NCBI RefSeq assembly: GCF_035918155.1
Contig: NZ_CP109328.1
Location: 1,178,001-1,242,000, forward strand
Source of the DNA: Streptomyces sp. NBC_01591
GTDB lineage: Bacteria; Actinomycetota; Actinomycetes; Streptomycetales; Streptomycetaceae
DNA length: 64,000 nucleotides
Direction: 5' to 3'
Part shown: piece by piece, positions 53,744 to 62,125 of the stretch
Layout: every line of letters begins with the position of its first letter
Numbering within the stretch: position 1 is the first letter of the stretch
The notes under the pieces: model-generated
Databases searched by the model: none
What the model saw: only the letters and a program-made list of their open reading frames with translations
Told to the model about the DNA's origin: nothing
Translations under genes and position numbers: made by a program

Positions 53744-54120
53744 ATGACCAGCGCGCCGATCACCGTGCACCAGCCCGCCGGCACGGGCGGCCGACGCGTC
53801 ACCGTGCACACCCACGGCCGTGCCCTTGGCGCAGGCCCCCAGGCTCCCGCGCCCAGCATTCGCGCCGCCCAGGCCGACCTGCTCGATGTTCTTCCCGGAG
53901 AGCGTCTGTCCGACCTCGATGAACTGCGAGCCCGAGGCGTGCTCGGTTCTCGCCCGGCGGCGCCCCGTCCCCGCGGCGGACCTTCGGAACCGGTGGCCGC
54001 ACCGCCGAGGAACAGCCCTGCCATCCCGCCTGACACTCCCTCAGCGATGGTGCGGCACCTGAGTGCTGCCGCGCCCGCGAAACGCCCGGTGGGCGGCACT
54101 CCACCCCCTCCATTGGCTGA
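53744..54120 (+). pseudogene. Fragment of a hypothetical protein gene
   Basis: ATG 53744 opens MTSAPITVHQPAGTGGRRVT, the start of a family common in Streptomyces (small proteins beginning with ITVDQPAGTGGRRVTV-like sequence), but after VHTHGRALG the expected continuation is lost. A second coding-like piece in the same frame, RAAQADLLDVLPGERLSDLD and ELRARGVLG, follows. The frame has no early stop only because of high GC, so the 3' end is unclear. Confidence 0.35.
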
Positions 54121-54198
54121 CGCGCCGAACGGGCTGATGACTCGTTCCGCCTGTCGTGAGGAGCGGGGAGCGGGGAGCTGCCAGCCCGAGTGCGAAGG

Positions 54199-54230
54199 AG
54201 CCCTGACGGCTCGTGTAGGCCGTCAGGGCT
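54199..54230 (-). terminator. Terminator after the beta-trefoil-like gene
   Basis: AGCCCTGACGGC (54199-54210) and its exact complement GCCGTCAGGGCT (54219-54230) form a 12-bp stem with an 8-base loop, followed by TCGTGTCGTT. Confidence 0.8.
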
Positions 54231-54274
54231 TCGTGTCGTTTGCCGCCGGGGTGAGGCTGGCTGGGGTGAGGGGG

Positions 54275-54853
54275 TCAGGGTTGCGGTCGCAGGACCTTCC
54301 AGAAGGCGACGTCGGCGTTGGCGCGGTTGGAGTAGGCGCTGGTGTCCACGTCGTACCGGGCGCCGGTCGCGGTGCTGACGTCGTTGGTGTCCAGGAAACC
54401 GCCCCTGTTGTGGTAGGTGCTCCACAGCTGGACGGTGTCGTTGAAGCGGACGAGGCCGTCCAGGGGCGCGGAGGTGGTGTCGAAGATCTGCCAGCGGCTG
54501 CTGTTCTCGTCGCGGTCCTTGCCCCAGGCGGTAGTGACGTCGTAGATGCCACCAGAGCTCTGCTGGCCAGCACTGGCTGCGCCGTTGACGTCCAGGTAGC
54601 CGCCGTTACCGTCCCAGAGATTGCGCAGGTAGACGATGTCGCCACTCCTCACCGGGGAGCCGGCGGCCTGGCAGGAACCGGAGACGATCTCCCAGGTACC
54701 GGTGCCCGGCGCGCGCGTGGCGGTGGGGGCCGTGGAAACTGCCAGCTTGGCCCCTGGCGCGCTGGAAGTGCCATTGGTGTCGAGGTAGCCCCCGTCGCCC
54801 TGATAGAGGTTCTGCAGGTGCAGCCGGTCGCCGTAACGCAACTCGTTCGCCAT
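54275..54853 (-). CDS. Beta-trefoil-like protein with three internal repeats
   Basis: ATG 54853 (MANELRYGDRLHLQNLYQGD) follows AGAGGAACCA. The 192 residues contain three repeats of about 60 residues: RYGDRLHLQNLYQGDGGYLD, RSGDIVYLRNLWDGNGGYLD and RFNDTVQLWSTYHNRGGFLD, each followed by TN or VN. The spacing and the GGYLD strands suggest a threefold beta-trefoil, as in fascin/MIR/lectin folds. There is no signal peptide. It may bind sugars or surfaces. Confidence 0.7.
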   Translation of the reverse strand: MANELRYGDRLHLQNLYQGDGGYLDTNGTSSAPGAKLAVSTAPTATRAPGTGTWEIVSGSCQAAGSPVRSGDIVYLRNLWDGNGGYLDVNGAASAGQQSSGGIYDVTTAWGKDRDENSSRWQIFDTTSAPLDGLVRFNDTVQLWSTYHNRGGFLDTNDVSTATGARYDVDTSAYSNRANADVAFWKVLRPQP

Positions 54854-55209
54854 CACTGGTTCCTCTCTTCGGTGGATCCGCGCTGAGCCGGTTCCCGCTC
54901 TGGACAGCAGGCGGGGCCCGACACTTCGGATGGTGTCGGCGGCGGCGACGACGCGCCCGGGCAATACATGCAAAGCACACCTTCAGATGAATTGAACTGA
55001 TAGCGCGCGTACTGGGCGAACAGTCTTTTCAGGACAAAGGTGCGAGCGGGTGCATCCTCTTGCCGACCGCGTGCGGACACGAAAGAAGTGGCGGATACGG
55101 CCCGCCCTGCGCCCTTCGGTGTATGTGGAACTGGTCAGCCAGAGGTCTGGGACCGGGGTCCCGTGTGGGATAGCGCGAGTTCATAGGCCCAACCAGCTCG
55201 CCAACTGCG
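54854..55209. other. Intergenic stretch without a recognisable gene
   Basis: The promoter region of the beta-trefoil-like gene lies here. No other coding sequence can be supported. Confidence 0.5.
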
Positions 55210-55380
55210 GTGCATAGCACCGCAAACAAGGCACTACGCGTTAACGGCGGCAATCAAATCTTCCGGTACGCCGGGGACCAGGGGGCTTCGAACCCGCGGG
55301 TGAACGTCTCCGGCAGCCTCAAGCGCATCGCGGTGGGCTCCCGGACGAACGTGTGGGGCGTCGATCCCGCCAGCATGTGC
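55210..55380 (+). pseudogene. Tectonin-repeat remnant
   Basis: The frame NQIFRYAGDQGASNPRVNVS and GSLKRIAVGSRTNVWGVDPA closely follows the tectonin repeat pattern (GxLkqIsvGsdgtvWGVn). Behind it, coding character is lost in a low-complexity G/T-rich stretch. It is probably a fragment of a tectonin beta-propeller lectin. Confidence 0.6.
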
Positions 55381-55631
55381 TGGGAGTGGTGTGGGCTGGG
55401 GTGTTGCGGGTTGGTTGAGAACCAGTCGGGAACGGGCTGGTCGGGGTGGTGGGTGGTCTGGCCTGGGAGTGTCTCATCTGTGACCTGCTGTGGTCGGGGC
55501 CTGGGTCGTGCCGTGGGCGGCCGCCCCGTCGCTGTCGTGATCGTTTTTCATCTCAAATTCGTCCTTCTTCCTGCTCGGATTCAAGGGATTCTTTATGGGA
55601 TTCCCGCAGGGTGGATTCTGAGTACGTTTCA

Positions 55632-55660
55632 GGGCCCGAGAGAGGGTTTCTCTCGGGCCC
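55632..55660. terminator. Perfect hairpin terminator
   Basis: GGGCCCGAGAGA (55632-55643) and TCTCTCGGGCCC (55649-55660) pair perfectly with a 5-base loop. Confidence 0.75.
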
Positions 55661-55858
55661 TTCGGGTGTTGATTGCGGGTCAGTTTTTGATGGTGGGTGA
55701 GTGGTGATTCTATGGGGTTGTCGGGATTGGTGCGCACGGCCCTGGGCTGTCGGTGCGGCGCATCCTGAAGGGTATGGGTGAGAACGACGAGGTCCAGGGC
55801 GGTGTCGCCGGACCGGTGTCGGCGCCGGCGGTGTTCGTCGTGGGGAGAAGTTGGACCG

Positions 55859-55896
55859 TGGCCGGTGGCCGGTGGCCGGTGGCCGGTGGCCGGTGG
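55859..55896. repeat. Short tandem repeat, 7-bp unit
   Basis: The unit GGCCGGT is repeated about five times without change, downstream of the gene at 55954 (minus strand). It is likely to vary in length by slippage. Confidence 0.8.
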
Positions 55897-55953
55897 GCAG
55901 GCCGGTGCCCCGGTCCGGCTGGTGGGCCGGGCCGGGGCACCGGTGGGGGTGTG

Positions 55954-56316
55954 TCAGGTTCCGAGGTATTCGAGGAGCCAGCTGATAGGCACGTCGTCTG
56001 CGGAGTCTCCGCCGTCCTTCTTCATGCGGCCGATGACGACTTTCTGGGTGCCGGCGGGGAGCCGTTCGCCGAGGCGGTTGCCGTTGTCGGGGACGGTCCG
56101 GGGCTGGACACCGCCCCAGGTGCTGCCGGTGTAGATGCTCACGCCGAGTTTGGTGTCCGCCCAGGCGCAGCCGAAGCTGAGCCAGCAGTCGCCCCACGGG
56201 CCGGCGTTGGGCGGCGGCACGGTCAGGATGATGGTGTGCTTGTAGTGGATGAGACCGCCGGTCTCGGTGAACGCGAAACCGTGCGGGATCTCACCGAGTT
56301 GAAAGTTGTTGGCCAC
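55954..56316 (-). CDS. Hypothetical protein, probably beta-rich
   Basis: GTG 56316 follows AAGGAG by about six bases. The 120-residue product (ANNFQLGEIPHGFAFTETGG, LIHYKHTIILTVPPPNAGPW, WLSFGCAWADTKLGVSIYTG) is rich in aromatic and beta-forming residues without a signal peptide. No family is recognised, but in size and style it resembles the small lectin-like proteins around it. Confidence 0.6.
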   Translation of the reverse strand: MANNFQLGEIPHGFAFTETGGLIHYKHTIILTVPPPNAGPWGDCWLSFGCAWADTKLGVSIYTGSTWGGVQPRTVPDNGNRLGERLPAGTQKVVIGRMKKDGGDSADDVPISWLLEYLGT

Positions 56317-56813
56317 AGATACTCCTTGCTCAGCAGGGGTGCGGCACATCACACGGTATGAGCAGGACCGATCTCTTGATCTCCTGCCGGAGACAAACCC
56401 CCGGTTCGAGCGGACCTGAAGTACGCCCGGCGGCTTCCACCGCGCCCGTACGCCTCTCCCCACCAGCCAGGTTCGGCACCCGCGGACCAGGGCCACCCAT
56501 CTGACTGGCGGCGGCGTTGAGCACCAGGCCCAGCCAACGGATCCTGGTTCTCGCCACACCCGCGCCGGACCGTCGACGACCTCGCCTCCCACGCCCACGC
56601 GATCGGCGAGCTGCTGCTCGAAGCCACCCCCGCAGTACCTCGCCAACACTGCGGCCACCGGCATCCTCACCCCCGGTCCTGCGACGACATCGACCCCGAA
56701 CCTGACCACGGCCTCGCCGCTACGCCCGTCTGAAACGTCCGGTGGGCGGCACCCGCATGGGGTGCCGCCCACCGGACGTTGGTGGCGCAGGTGTCAGTCG
56801 ACTTGGAGGGGGA
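56317..56813. other. Intergenic stretch ending in a very strong terminator
   Basis: No certain gene is seen. A plus-strand piece RTVDDLASHAHAIGELLLEA (near 56570-56640) looks coding but is isolated. The terminator at 56734-56780 occupies the right part. Confidence 0.4.
56734..56780 (-). terminator. 21-bp perfect hairpin terminator after the GH25 gene
   Basis: AACGTCCGGTGGGCGGCACC plus C (56734-56754) and its exact complement (56760-56780) enclose the 5-base loop GCATG, 34 bp beyond the hydrolase stop. It is the strongest hairpin seen in the window. Confidence 0.9.
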
Positions 56814-58523
56814 TCAGATGAGGGTGATGTCCCAGTGGATGCCGCCGCTGCGGGGGATTTCGTAGACGTACTCGGCGGAGATCCCGTTGAGGGTGCCGTG
56901 CCAGCGGGCGTCGTTGCCCCGCGGGGCGCCCTTGCGCTGGGTGGTCTTGATCCAGTTGGTCACGCAGCGGCCCTCGTCACGGGTACGCAGGTCGAGCTTG
57001 TAACCGTTGGCGTGGGAGTGGTTGCCCCGGGTGCTGTGGCCGGACTCGGTGCCGCCGGTGATGACGATGGTGCAGCCGCTGGCCTTCTTCAGAGCGATGA
57101 CGCCCTGGATGGTCCGGGCACGGACACCTGCCAAAGAGGTCCGCCCGACCGGGGCCTTGATACCGGCCGCGGCGAGCTGCGTGAGGGCCTGGCGCTGGGT
57201 CAGCCTACCGTTCGCCGGAGCGGGCGTGGTCGGGGCAGGCGTGGTCGGGGTGCTCGTCTTGGTTCCGTTGACGAGCTTGTTCCACGTCTTCGGGCCGATG
57301 ATCCCGTCGGCGGTCAGGCCGTGGGACCGCTGGAACGCGGCAGCCGCGGCCTGGGTGGCCGGGCCGAACGCCCCGTCGACCGCGATGCGGTTGCCATACC
57401 CGGCCAGCTGCGCCTGGGCCGCCTTCACCGTGGATCCCTTCGAGCCCTGGCCAACGGTGCGGACCAGCTTGTTCCAGGTGTTCGGGCCGATGATGCCGTC
57501 GGCGGTCAGGCCGTGGGAGCGCTGGAACGCGGCGGTGGCGTTCCGGGTGTTCGGGCCGTAGATCCCGTCGGCGGTGACGGACTGGCCGCCCGCGGCCAGC
57601 AGGTGCTGGGCGGTGGTGACGTTGACGCCGCGCGTCCCGTTCTTGAGCAGCGGCCAGACGGCCGTGGACGGAGCAGATGGCGTCGTGGACGGAGCAGGCG
57701 GCGTCGTGGGCGGAGCAGGCGGGGTTGTCGAACCTGTTCCCGGGCGGGTGGGGGTCTGGCCGGGGCTGAGGTGGGCGAGTGCGCGGAGCTGGGTCAGTGT
57801 GCCCTTGTAGACGTTGATGTCGGCTTTGCCCCGCAGGCCGGGTACCGTCCCGTTCTCGGTGTACTGCCAGATCGACCAGTACCTGCCGCCGACGGGAGCG
57901 GGCTCACGCGTTCCGCTCTCGTAGCGGGGCTGCCACAGCGGGCTGTTGGCCAGGGCGCCGGTGTTGCCGCGCAGGCAGGTGTCGGCGAAGTCCTTCGAGG
58001 TGTAGACGATGGGGTTCACCCCGAACGCCTGACGGGCCTTGGAGAGGAACGCGGCGACCTGGGTGTTGTTCACCCCGGCCGGGCACCGGCCGCGGATCTT
58101 CTCCAGGTCGACCACCGGGGGAAGTTGCCCGGGCCGCTTGCCGTCGTAGCCGGCGGCCCGGGCCGTACGGACGAAGTGGTCGGCCTGGGCCACGCCGGAA
58201 CCGGAGTCGTAGAAGTGGTAGGGCGCGGCCATCAGCCCGGCCTGCGAGGCGCCTGCGAAGTCACCGGCGAACTGCGGGTCGCGGTAGCCGGTGCCCTGGG
58301 TCGCCTTCTGGAACACGAACGAGTACCCGGCCCTCGCGGCTGCCGACCACTGGATCGGGTGGGAGTTGTGGTGGCTGGTGTCGAAGCCCTTCACGCTGTA
58401 CGCGGCCGGGCTGTTCGCCTGCGCCTGCTCGTTGCCGGAGTAGCTGATCAGGCCAAATCCGGCGGCCGCGACCGCCACCATGGCACCCGCCTGAAGACCC
58501 GTCTTCTTGCTGATGATGCACAC
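56814..58523 (-). CDS. Modular GH25 muramidase with peptidoglycan-binding and M15-like domains
   Basis: GTG 58523 follows GAGGGG. The 569 residues begin with a membrane or signal segment (LQAGAMVAVAAAGFGLISYS). A GH25 lysozyme domain follows (GFDTSHHNSHPIQWSAAARA, FVFQKATQGTGYRDPQFAGD, PPVVDLEKIRG with the acidic pair). Then come a PT-rich linker, two or three PG_binding_1 repeats (VDGAFGPATQAAAAAFQRSH, GLTADGIIGPKTWNKLV) and a C-terminal domain with TGGTESGHSTRGNHSHANGY KLDLR, resembling M15/VanY-type zinc peptidases. It likely cleaves both glycan and peptide bonds of peptidoglycan outside the cell. It is divergent from a membrane HTH protein with a related PG-binding domain. Confidence 0.88.
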   Translation of the reverse strand: MCIISKKTGLQAGAMVAVAAAGFGLISYSGNEQAQANSPAAYSVKGFDTSHHNSHPIQWSAAARAGYSFVFQKATQGTGYRDPQFAGDFAGASQAGLMAAPYHFYDSGSGVAQADHFVRTARAAGYDGKRPGQLPPVVDLEKIRGRCPAGVNNTQVAAFLSKARQAFGVNPIVYTSKDFADTCLRGNTGALANSPLWQPRYESGTREPAPVGGRYWSIWQYTENGTVPGLRGKADINVYKGTLTQLRALAHLSPGQTPTRPGTGSTTPPAPPTTPPAPSTTPSAPSTAVWPLLKNGTRGVNVTTAQHLLAAGGQSVTADGIYGPNTRNATAAFQRSHGLTADGIIGPNTWNKLVRTVGQGSKGSTVKAAQAQLAGYGNRIAVDGAFGPATQAAAAAFQRSHGLTADGIIGPKTWNKLVNGTKTSTPTTPAPTTPAPANGRLTQRQALTQLAAAGIKAPVGRTSLAGVRARTIQGVIALKKASGCTIVITGGTESGHSTRGNHSHANGYKLDLRTRDEGRCVTNWIKTTQRKGAPRGNDARWHGTLNGISAEYVYEIPRSGGIHWDITLI

Positions 58524-58746
58524 GACTTCACCCCTCGTCAGACCCACCGGCACACATCCGGAGGGCGATTCACACGGCGCCTTTGCGGCGTCGACGAGAT
58601 GAAGATTCGGGGTACCGCCGTCCCACCGGTAGCCTGATCGCCATTCCAGCCGTACTGCGCCGTCCCGGCCGTCCCACAAGGCCCCTGACCTGCGAAAAGG
58701 AACGGCTCTGGAACACGACGATCACATCGGCACCAGGGGGAGACCT

Positions 58747-59925
58747 GTGCAACCCAACCAAGGCGACAATTCACCCGCACAGCCACTGCCGGAAGTCACC
58801 GCACTGCTCCAGGCACTACGGCAGGTCAAGACATCCAAGAACCTCTCCCTGGACGCCTTCACCCACGACACCGGCTACTCACGCTCCTCGTGGAACCGGG
58901 TCCTCAAAGGCACCGCGTTCCCACCCCGGGCAGCCGTGGAACGACTCTGCTCCCGCCGCGGCCTGGACAAGAACACCCTGCTCGGCCTCTGGGACACCGC
59001 CGACCAGGCCCGCCGCGCCGCAGACACCCAGGACGAAGCACCGTCCGAAGCAGCGCACGTTCCGGCACCGGCGGACTCCGCACCAGGCGTACCGGACCCC
59101 ACACCGCCGACAGCCCTTGCACCGGACCCCACACCACCGACAGCAGCCCCAGACCCCACACCGTCGGCAGCCGCGGACCCCGTGCCGCCGACAGTCCCGG
59201 ACACCGTTCCTGGCACCGCAGCTCCGAAACCCGCAGCGGCCACCCCGGCTCCCGCACCATCCACGCCCGGCCCGGCCGAACCGGCAAGGCCGGCCGCTGC
59301 TCCCCGAAGCAGGATCAAAATCCTCGCGCTGATCGCCGCTGCCCTCGCCGCGCTGCTGCTGGTCGGACGCTGGTACTCGGTCCACGAGACGAAGGACTCC
59401 GCCGTCTCCCAGCCCGAGACCGGCGGCGACAACCGCCCCGGCGACGACCAACCAGTGGCCGACGAAACCCCCGTGCCCCCGAAGAGCAGCACCGCACCGA
59501 CCAAGACTCCGCCGGACGACGAGAAGAAGGACAAGGACCAGGACTCCACGGGCGAGGAGGACACGAACACGAAGCCACCGCGCCCCAGCAGTTCAGCCAA
59601 GGACCAGGCCTCTTCCCCGGCCTCTGCTTCTGCCTCTCCCAGTACGGCCGCCTCGCCCGGCGCCGCCGGCCGCGCCAGCTGCCGCTACAACTGGGACCGC
59701 ACCCAGGTCATGGCTAAGGGCATGGTCGGCTCGAAGGTGAAGCAGATCCAGTGCCTGCTGAACTCCAACTACGACTACACACTCACCGTCGACGGCAAGT
59801 TCGGAGAAAGTACCGACGTCGCCGTACGTGCCGTGCAGAGCTGTAGCGGTCTCAATCCCGACGGCCAGGTCGGACCCCAGACCTGGAAGTACCTCGACAC
59901 CCCCATGTCCGGCTGCGGCCACTGA
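58747..59925 (+). CDS. Membrane-anchored HTH protein with peptidoglycan-binding domain
   Basis: GTG 58747 follows GGGGGAG. The 392 residues have an N-terminal XRE-like HTH (SLDAFTHDTGYSRSSWNRVL, KGTAFPPRAAVERLCSRRGL) and a long P/T/A-rich linker. One TM helix follows (ILALIAAALAALLLVG), then an extracellular S/T/K-rich stretch and a C-terminal PG_binding_1 domain (GSKVKQIQCLLNSNYDYTLT, VDGKFGESTDVAVRAVQSCS, DGQVGPQTWKYLD). It thus links a cytoplasmic DNA-binding domain to the cell wall in one chain. It is divergent from the muramidase gene and may sense the wall and control it. Confidence 0.85.
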   Translation: MQPNQGDNSPAQPLPEVTALLQALRQVKTSKNLSLDAFTHDTGYSRSSWNRVLKGTAFPPRAAVERLCSRRGLDKNTLLGLWDTADQARRAADTQDEAPSEAAHVPAPADSAPGVPDPTPPTALAPDPTPPTAAPDPTPSAAADPVPPTVPDTVPGTAAPKPAAATPAPAPSTPGPAEPARPAAAPRSRIKILALIAAALAALLLVGRWYSVHETKDSAVSQPETGGDNRPGDDQPVADETPVPPKSSTAPTKTPPDDEKKDKDQDSTGEEDTNTKPPRPSSSAKDQASSPASASASPSTAASPGAAGRASCRYNWDRTQVMAKGMVGSKVKQIQCLLNSNYDYTLTVDGKFGESTDVAVRAVQSCSGLNPDGQVGPQTWKYLDTPMSGCGH

Positions 59926-59980
59926 GCCAGGTGCTGTTCGGTCCAGGCGCAATGGCTTGACGTGATGTGAGACTTGCAGC

Positions 59981-60235
59981 ATGGATATGGGGCGTGAGTC
60001 GCGGTGGGAAAAGGACGCAATGACGGTGGAGATCGTTTTTGCTCTGGTGACTGCCGTCGTGCTGGCTGCGGCGGTCTTTGCCGTCGCTCTGGCTCTCGCA
60101 CTGGCTTTTGGCGTCTCTGGTCCAGCGGGGAAGGGCGCGTTGGTGGGGGGTGCGCTGCTCGGAGCGGCGGCCGGAGTGTGGCGTCTGGTCCGGGTGCTGC
60201 GCCGGTTCGACGCACAGCGCCGTAAAGGTCACTGA
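59981..60235 (+). CDS. Small membrane protein
   Basis: The frame begins MDMGRESRWEKDAMTVEIVF (an inner ATG at 60020 is possible). It has one long hydrophobic stretch (VTAVVLAAAVFAVALALALA), then GALVGGALLGAAAGVW and a basic tail. No family is recognised. It is downstream of the HTH/PG-binding gene, 55 bp away. Confidence 0.5.
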   Translation: MDMGRESRWEKDAMTVEIVFALVTAVVLAAAVFAVALALALAFGVSGPAGKGALVGGALLGAAAGVWRLVRVLRRFDAQRRKGH

Positions 60236-60599
60236 CCGCAGGCCTCCTCCTTGAGGTCGGTAGCCCACCGGCGGTTGTTCCAGCATGTGGTGCCGGAGGC
60301 ACCCCCCGCGGCCTCAGGGTGGCGGTCGGCGTCGGCATGGCGACCGTGCCCTGGGCCCGCCGATGTCCCGGAGCCGGAATCTCCTGCGGCACCTGTTGCG
60401 TCATGCCCCGCGGGTTCTCCTGCGGTATCTGTTGCGCCCTCTCACCAAGGCGTCGGGTGTTTGTGCAGGTCACCATGCCTGTAGGGGCGTGGTCGGGGTG
60501 CTGGCATCCCCTCTGCGCACCCCCTGCTGCCCGAACTGCCGAAAGAGAAAGGGGTGGGGGTGGGGCGGGCGGGAGCGCCTCGGGGATCGGCGGCCGGCC
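60236..60599. other. Intergenic stretch before the Tn3 remnant
   Basis: No gene is supported. A loose duplication occurs near 60381-60440 (TCCTGCGGCACCTGTTGCGT and TCCTGCGGTATCTGTTGCGC). Confidence 0.4.
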
Positions 60600-60947
60600 A
60601 GTCTGTTCGGCCGCGAGGGGCACCCCACACCGCTGGGGGCGGCGTTCGCCGAGTACGGGCGCATCGACAAGACCATGCACCTGCTCGCCCTGGTCGACCC
60701 GGTGGACGACACCTACCGGCGCCTGATGAACCGGCAGCTCACCGTCCAGGAGTCACGCCACCGCCTGGCCCGCGCGATCTGCCACGGTGGCCGCGGGCAG
60801 ATCCGCCAGGCGTACCGGGACGGCCAGGAGGACCAGCTCGCCCTCGGACTCGTCCTCAACGCCGTCGTGCTGTGGAACACCCGCTACCTGGACGCCGCCG
60901 TCGCCCAGCTCCGCGCGGAGGGCCACGACATCAAGGACGAGGACATG
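60600..60947 (+). pseudogene. Tn3-family transposase C-terminal fragment
   Basis: The frame reads SLFGREGHPTPLGAAFAEYG, RIDKTMHLLALVDPVDDTYR, RLMNRQLTVQESRHRLARAI and ALGLVLNAVVLWNTRYLDAA, ending GHDIKDEDMA. This is the end of a Tn3-type transposase (the last 115 residues less the usual VARLSPL tail). Both ends are lost; no terminal repeat is visible. Confidence 0.88.
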
Positions 60948-61481
60948 GCCTGGGAGTCTTCGCTTCTTTGTCTGGGGTGGTTCTCGGTTCGGTGTCCGGT
61001 CTTGGGTGCTGTGGGCCGGGCTGATTCGGTTTGTTTCATTGGGGTGTTGAGCGCTGATGACCGGGCGATGATGTTGGACAAGTCGTGAGGATTAGCTGGT
61101 CACTGGGTGAGGATTACCTGGTCAGGGGAGTGAGAGCTCCCACTGGGCACCTGCTGTGACCCGGGCTTCGCTTCCCTTCGCGGACGACACCTCCACCTCA
61201 TGGGAGACGGCGTTCGCCAAGATCGAGGACCGTCTGCAGGGCACCGAACTGGCCGCCCAGGCCATCGGGCTGGTAACCACGCCCGGAGCCGGGCGTTTCG
61301 CGCCGCCTTGCCCGATCGACTGCTGGAGTCCGGCTGTCGGGAACCGACGGCTGTTCGAGCCGGCCGATTATCCCGAGCCCTCACAGGGCGCTTTCTGGTC
61401 ATACAGCTTGTTGATCACGACGGAGGCGGGGCAGTGATCGTTATGCCGGTGGTCGAATTGATCACTGAACGAGGAGAACTC
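60948..61481. other. Stretch with a paired direct repeat and no certain gene
   Basis: A frame at 61200-61437 (FRAALPDRLLESGCREPTAV, LSRALTGRFLVIQLVDHDGG) looks partly coding and may be a transposase scrap, but no family could be confirmed. GTGAGGATTAGCTGGTCA (61085-61102) is repeated with one change at 61107-61124. Confidence 0.35.
61085..61124. repeat. 18-bp direct repeat, 22-bp period
   Basis: GTGAGGATTAGCTGGTCA and GTGAGGATTACCTGGTCA differ at one base. The period of two helical turns suits a pair of protein-binding sites or the end of a lost IS. Confidence 0.6.
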
Positions 61482-61904
61482 ATGGCCGTTTTCACTGCCG
61501 CTCTGGTGGCCCGTCACAGCGACAAGCTCGTGTCCGTCACCGCCTCGGGGACCGAGGACGGCGCCGAGGTCGTCCAGTGGACCGACAAGAACAAGCCCAA
61601 CCAGCACTGGAACCTGGTGGCGACGACGGGTGGCTACTACAACGTGATTGCCGTGCACAGCGGAAAGGCCCTGTCGGTCACCGCCTCGGACACCGAGGAC
61701 GGCGGGACCGTCGTCCAGTGGACCAACAAGGGCAAGCCCAACCAGGAGTGGAAGCTCGTCCAGAAGGACGACGGGTACTTCTCCCTGGAGGCACGCCACA
61801 GCGGCAAGCTCCTGTCCGTCGTCGGCGAGGACACCGCGGACGGTGCCAAGCTCGTCCAGTGGACCGACAAGAACAAGCCCAACCAGCATTTCCGCCTCGG
61901 CTGA
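61482..61904 (+). CDS. Ricin-type beta-trefoil lectin (single domain)
   Basis: ATG 61482 follows GAGGAG. The 140 residues have three repeats: LVSVTASGTEDGAEVVQWTD, LSVTASDTEDGGTVVQWTNK and LSVVGEDTADGAKLVQWTDK, each ending in QW followed by KPNQ.W, the RICIN/QxW signature. The whole protein is one trefoil with no signal peptide, so it acts inside the cell or is released by lysis. It likely binds carbohydrates. Confidence 0.88.
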   Translation: MAVFTAALVARHSDKLVSVTASGTEDGAEVVQWTDKNKPNQHWNLVATTGGYYNVIAVHSGKALSVTASDTEDGGTVVQWTNKGKPNQEWKLVQKDDGYFSLEARHSGKLLSVVGEDTADGAKLVQWTDKNKPNQHFRLG

Positions 61905-62125
61905 GCCACGCCTTCGGAGCCCCTGCCGGAAAGCACCCCGGCGGGGGCCCCGCTGCGAAATGGGCTCTTGGACGGAGTGGTCGCCGCGACTACGAGTGGG
62001 GCGGGAGTGAACGAAGCCACCGCGTCACGCCCACCGGCTGCGGCCAGCGCTTTCAGGTGAACCTGGCATTCGTGAAAACGGGCTCGACAGGAGCGATGCG
62101 GGCCACCCAATCCCGTCTCGGGTCA

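Larger units (their letters stand above)
55381..55953. other. Gene-free stretch with terminator and tandem repeat
   Basis: No gene is supported. It includes a perfect terminator hairpin (55632-55660) and a GGCCGGT tandem repeat (55859-55896). The DNA around 55540-55620 is clearly lower in GC. Confidence 0.5.

Noticed and set aside
53663..54886. A 407-residue plus-strand protein
   Set aside because: Its second half is the shadow of the beta-trefoil-like gene on the other strand; only the first part was kept as a possible fragment.
55250..55330. tRNA-like piece around GGGGGCTTCGAACCCGC
   Set aside because: No acceptor or anticodon arm can be folded around it, and the stretch codes for a tectonin-type repeat.
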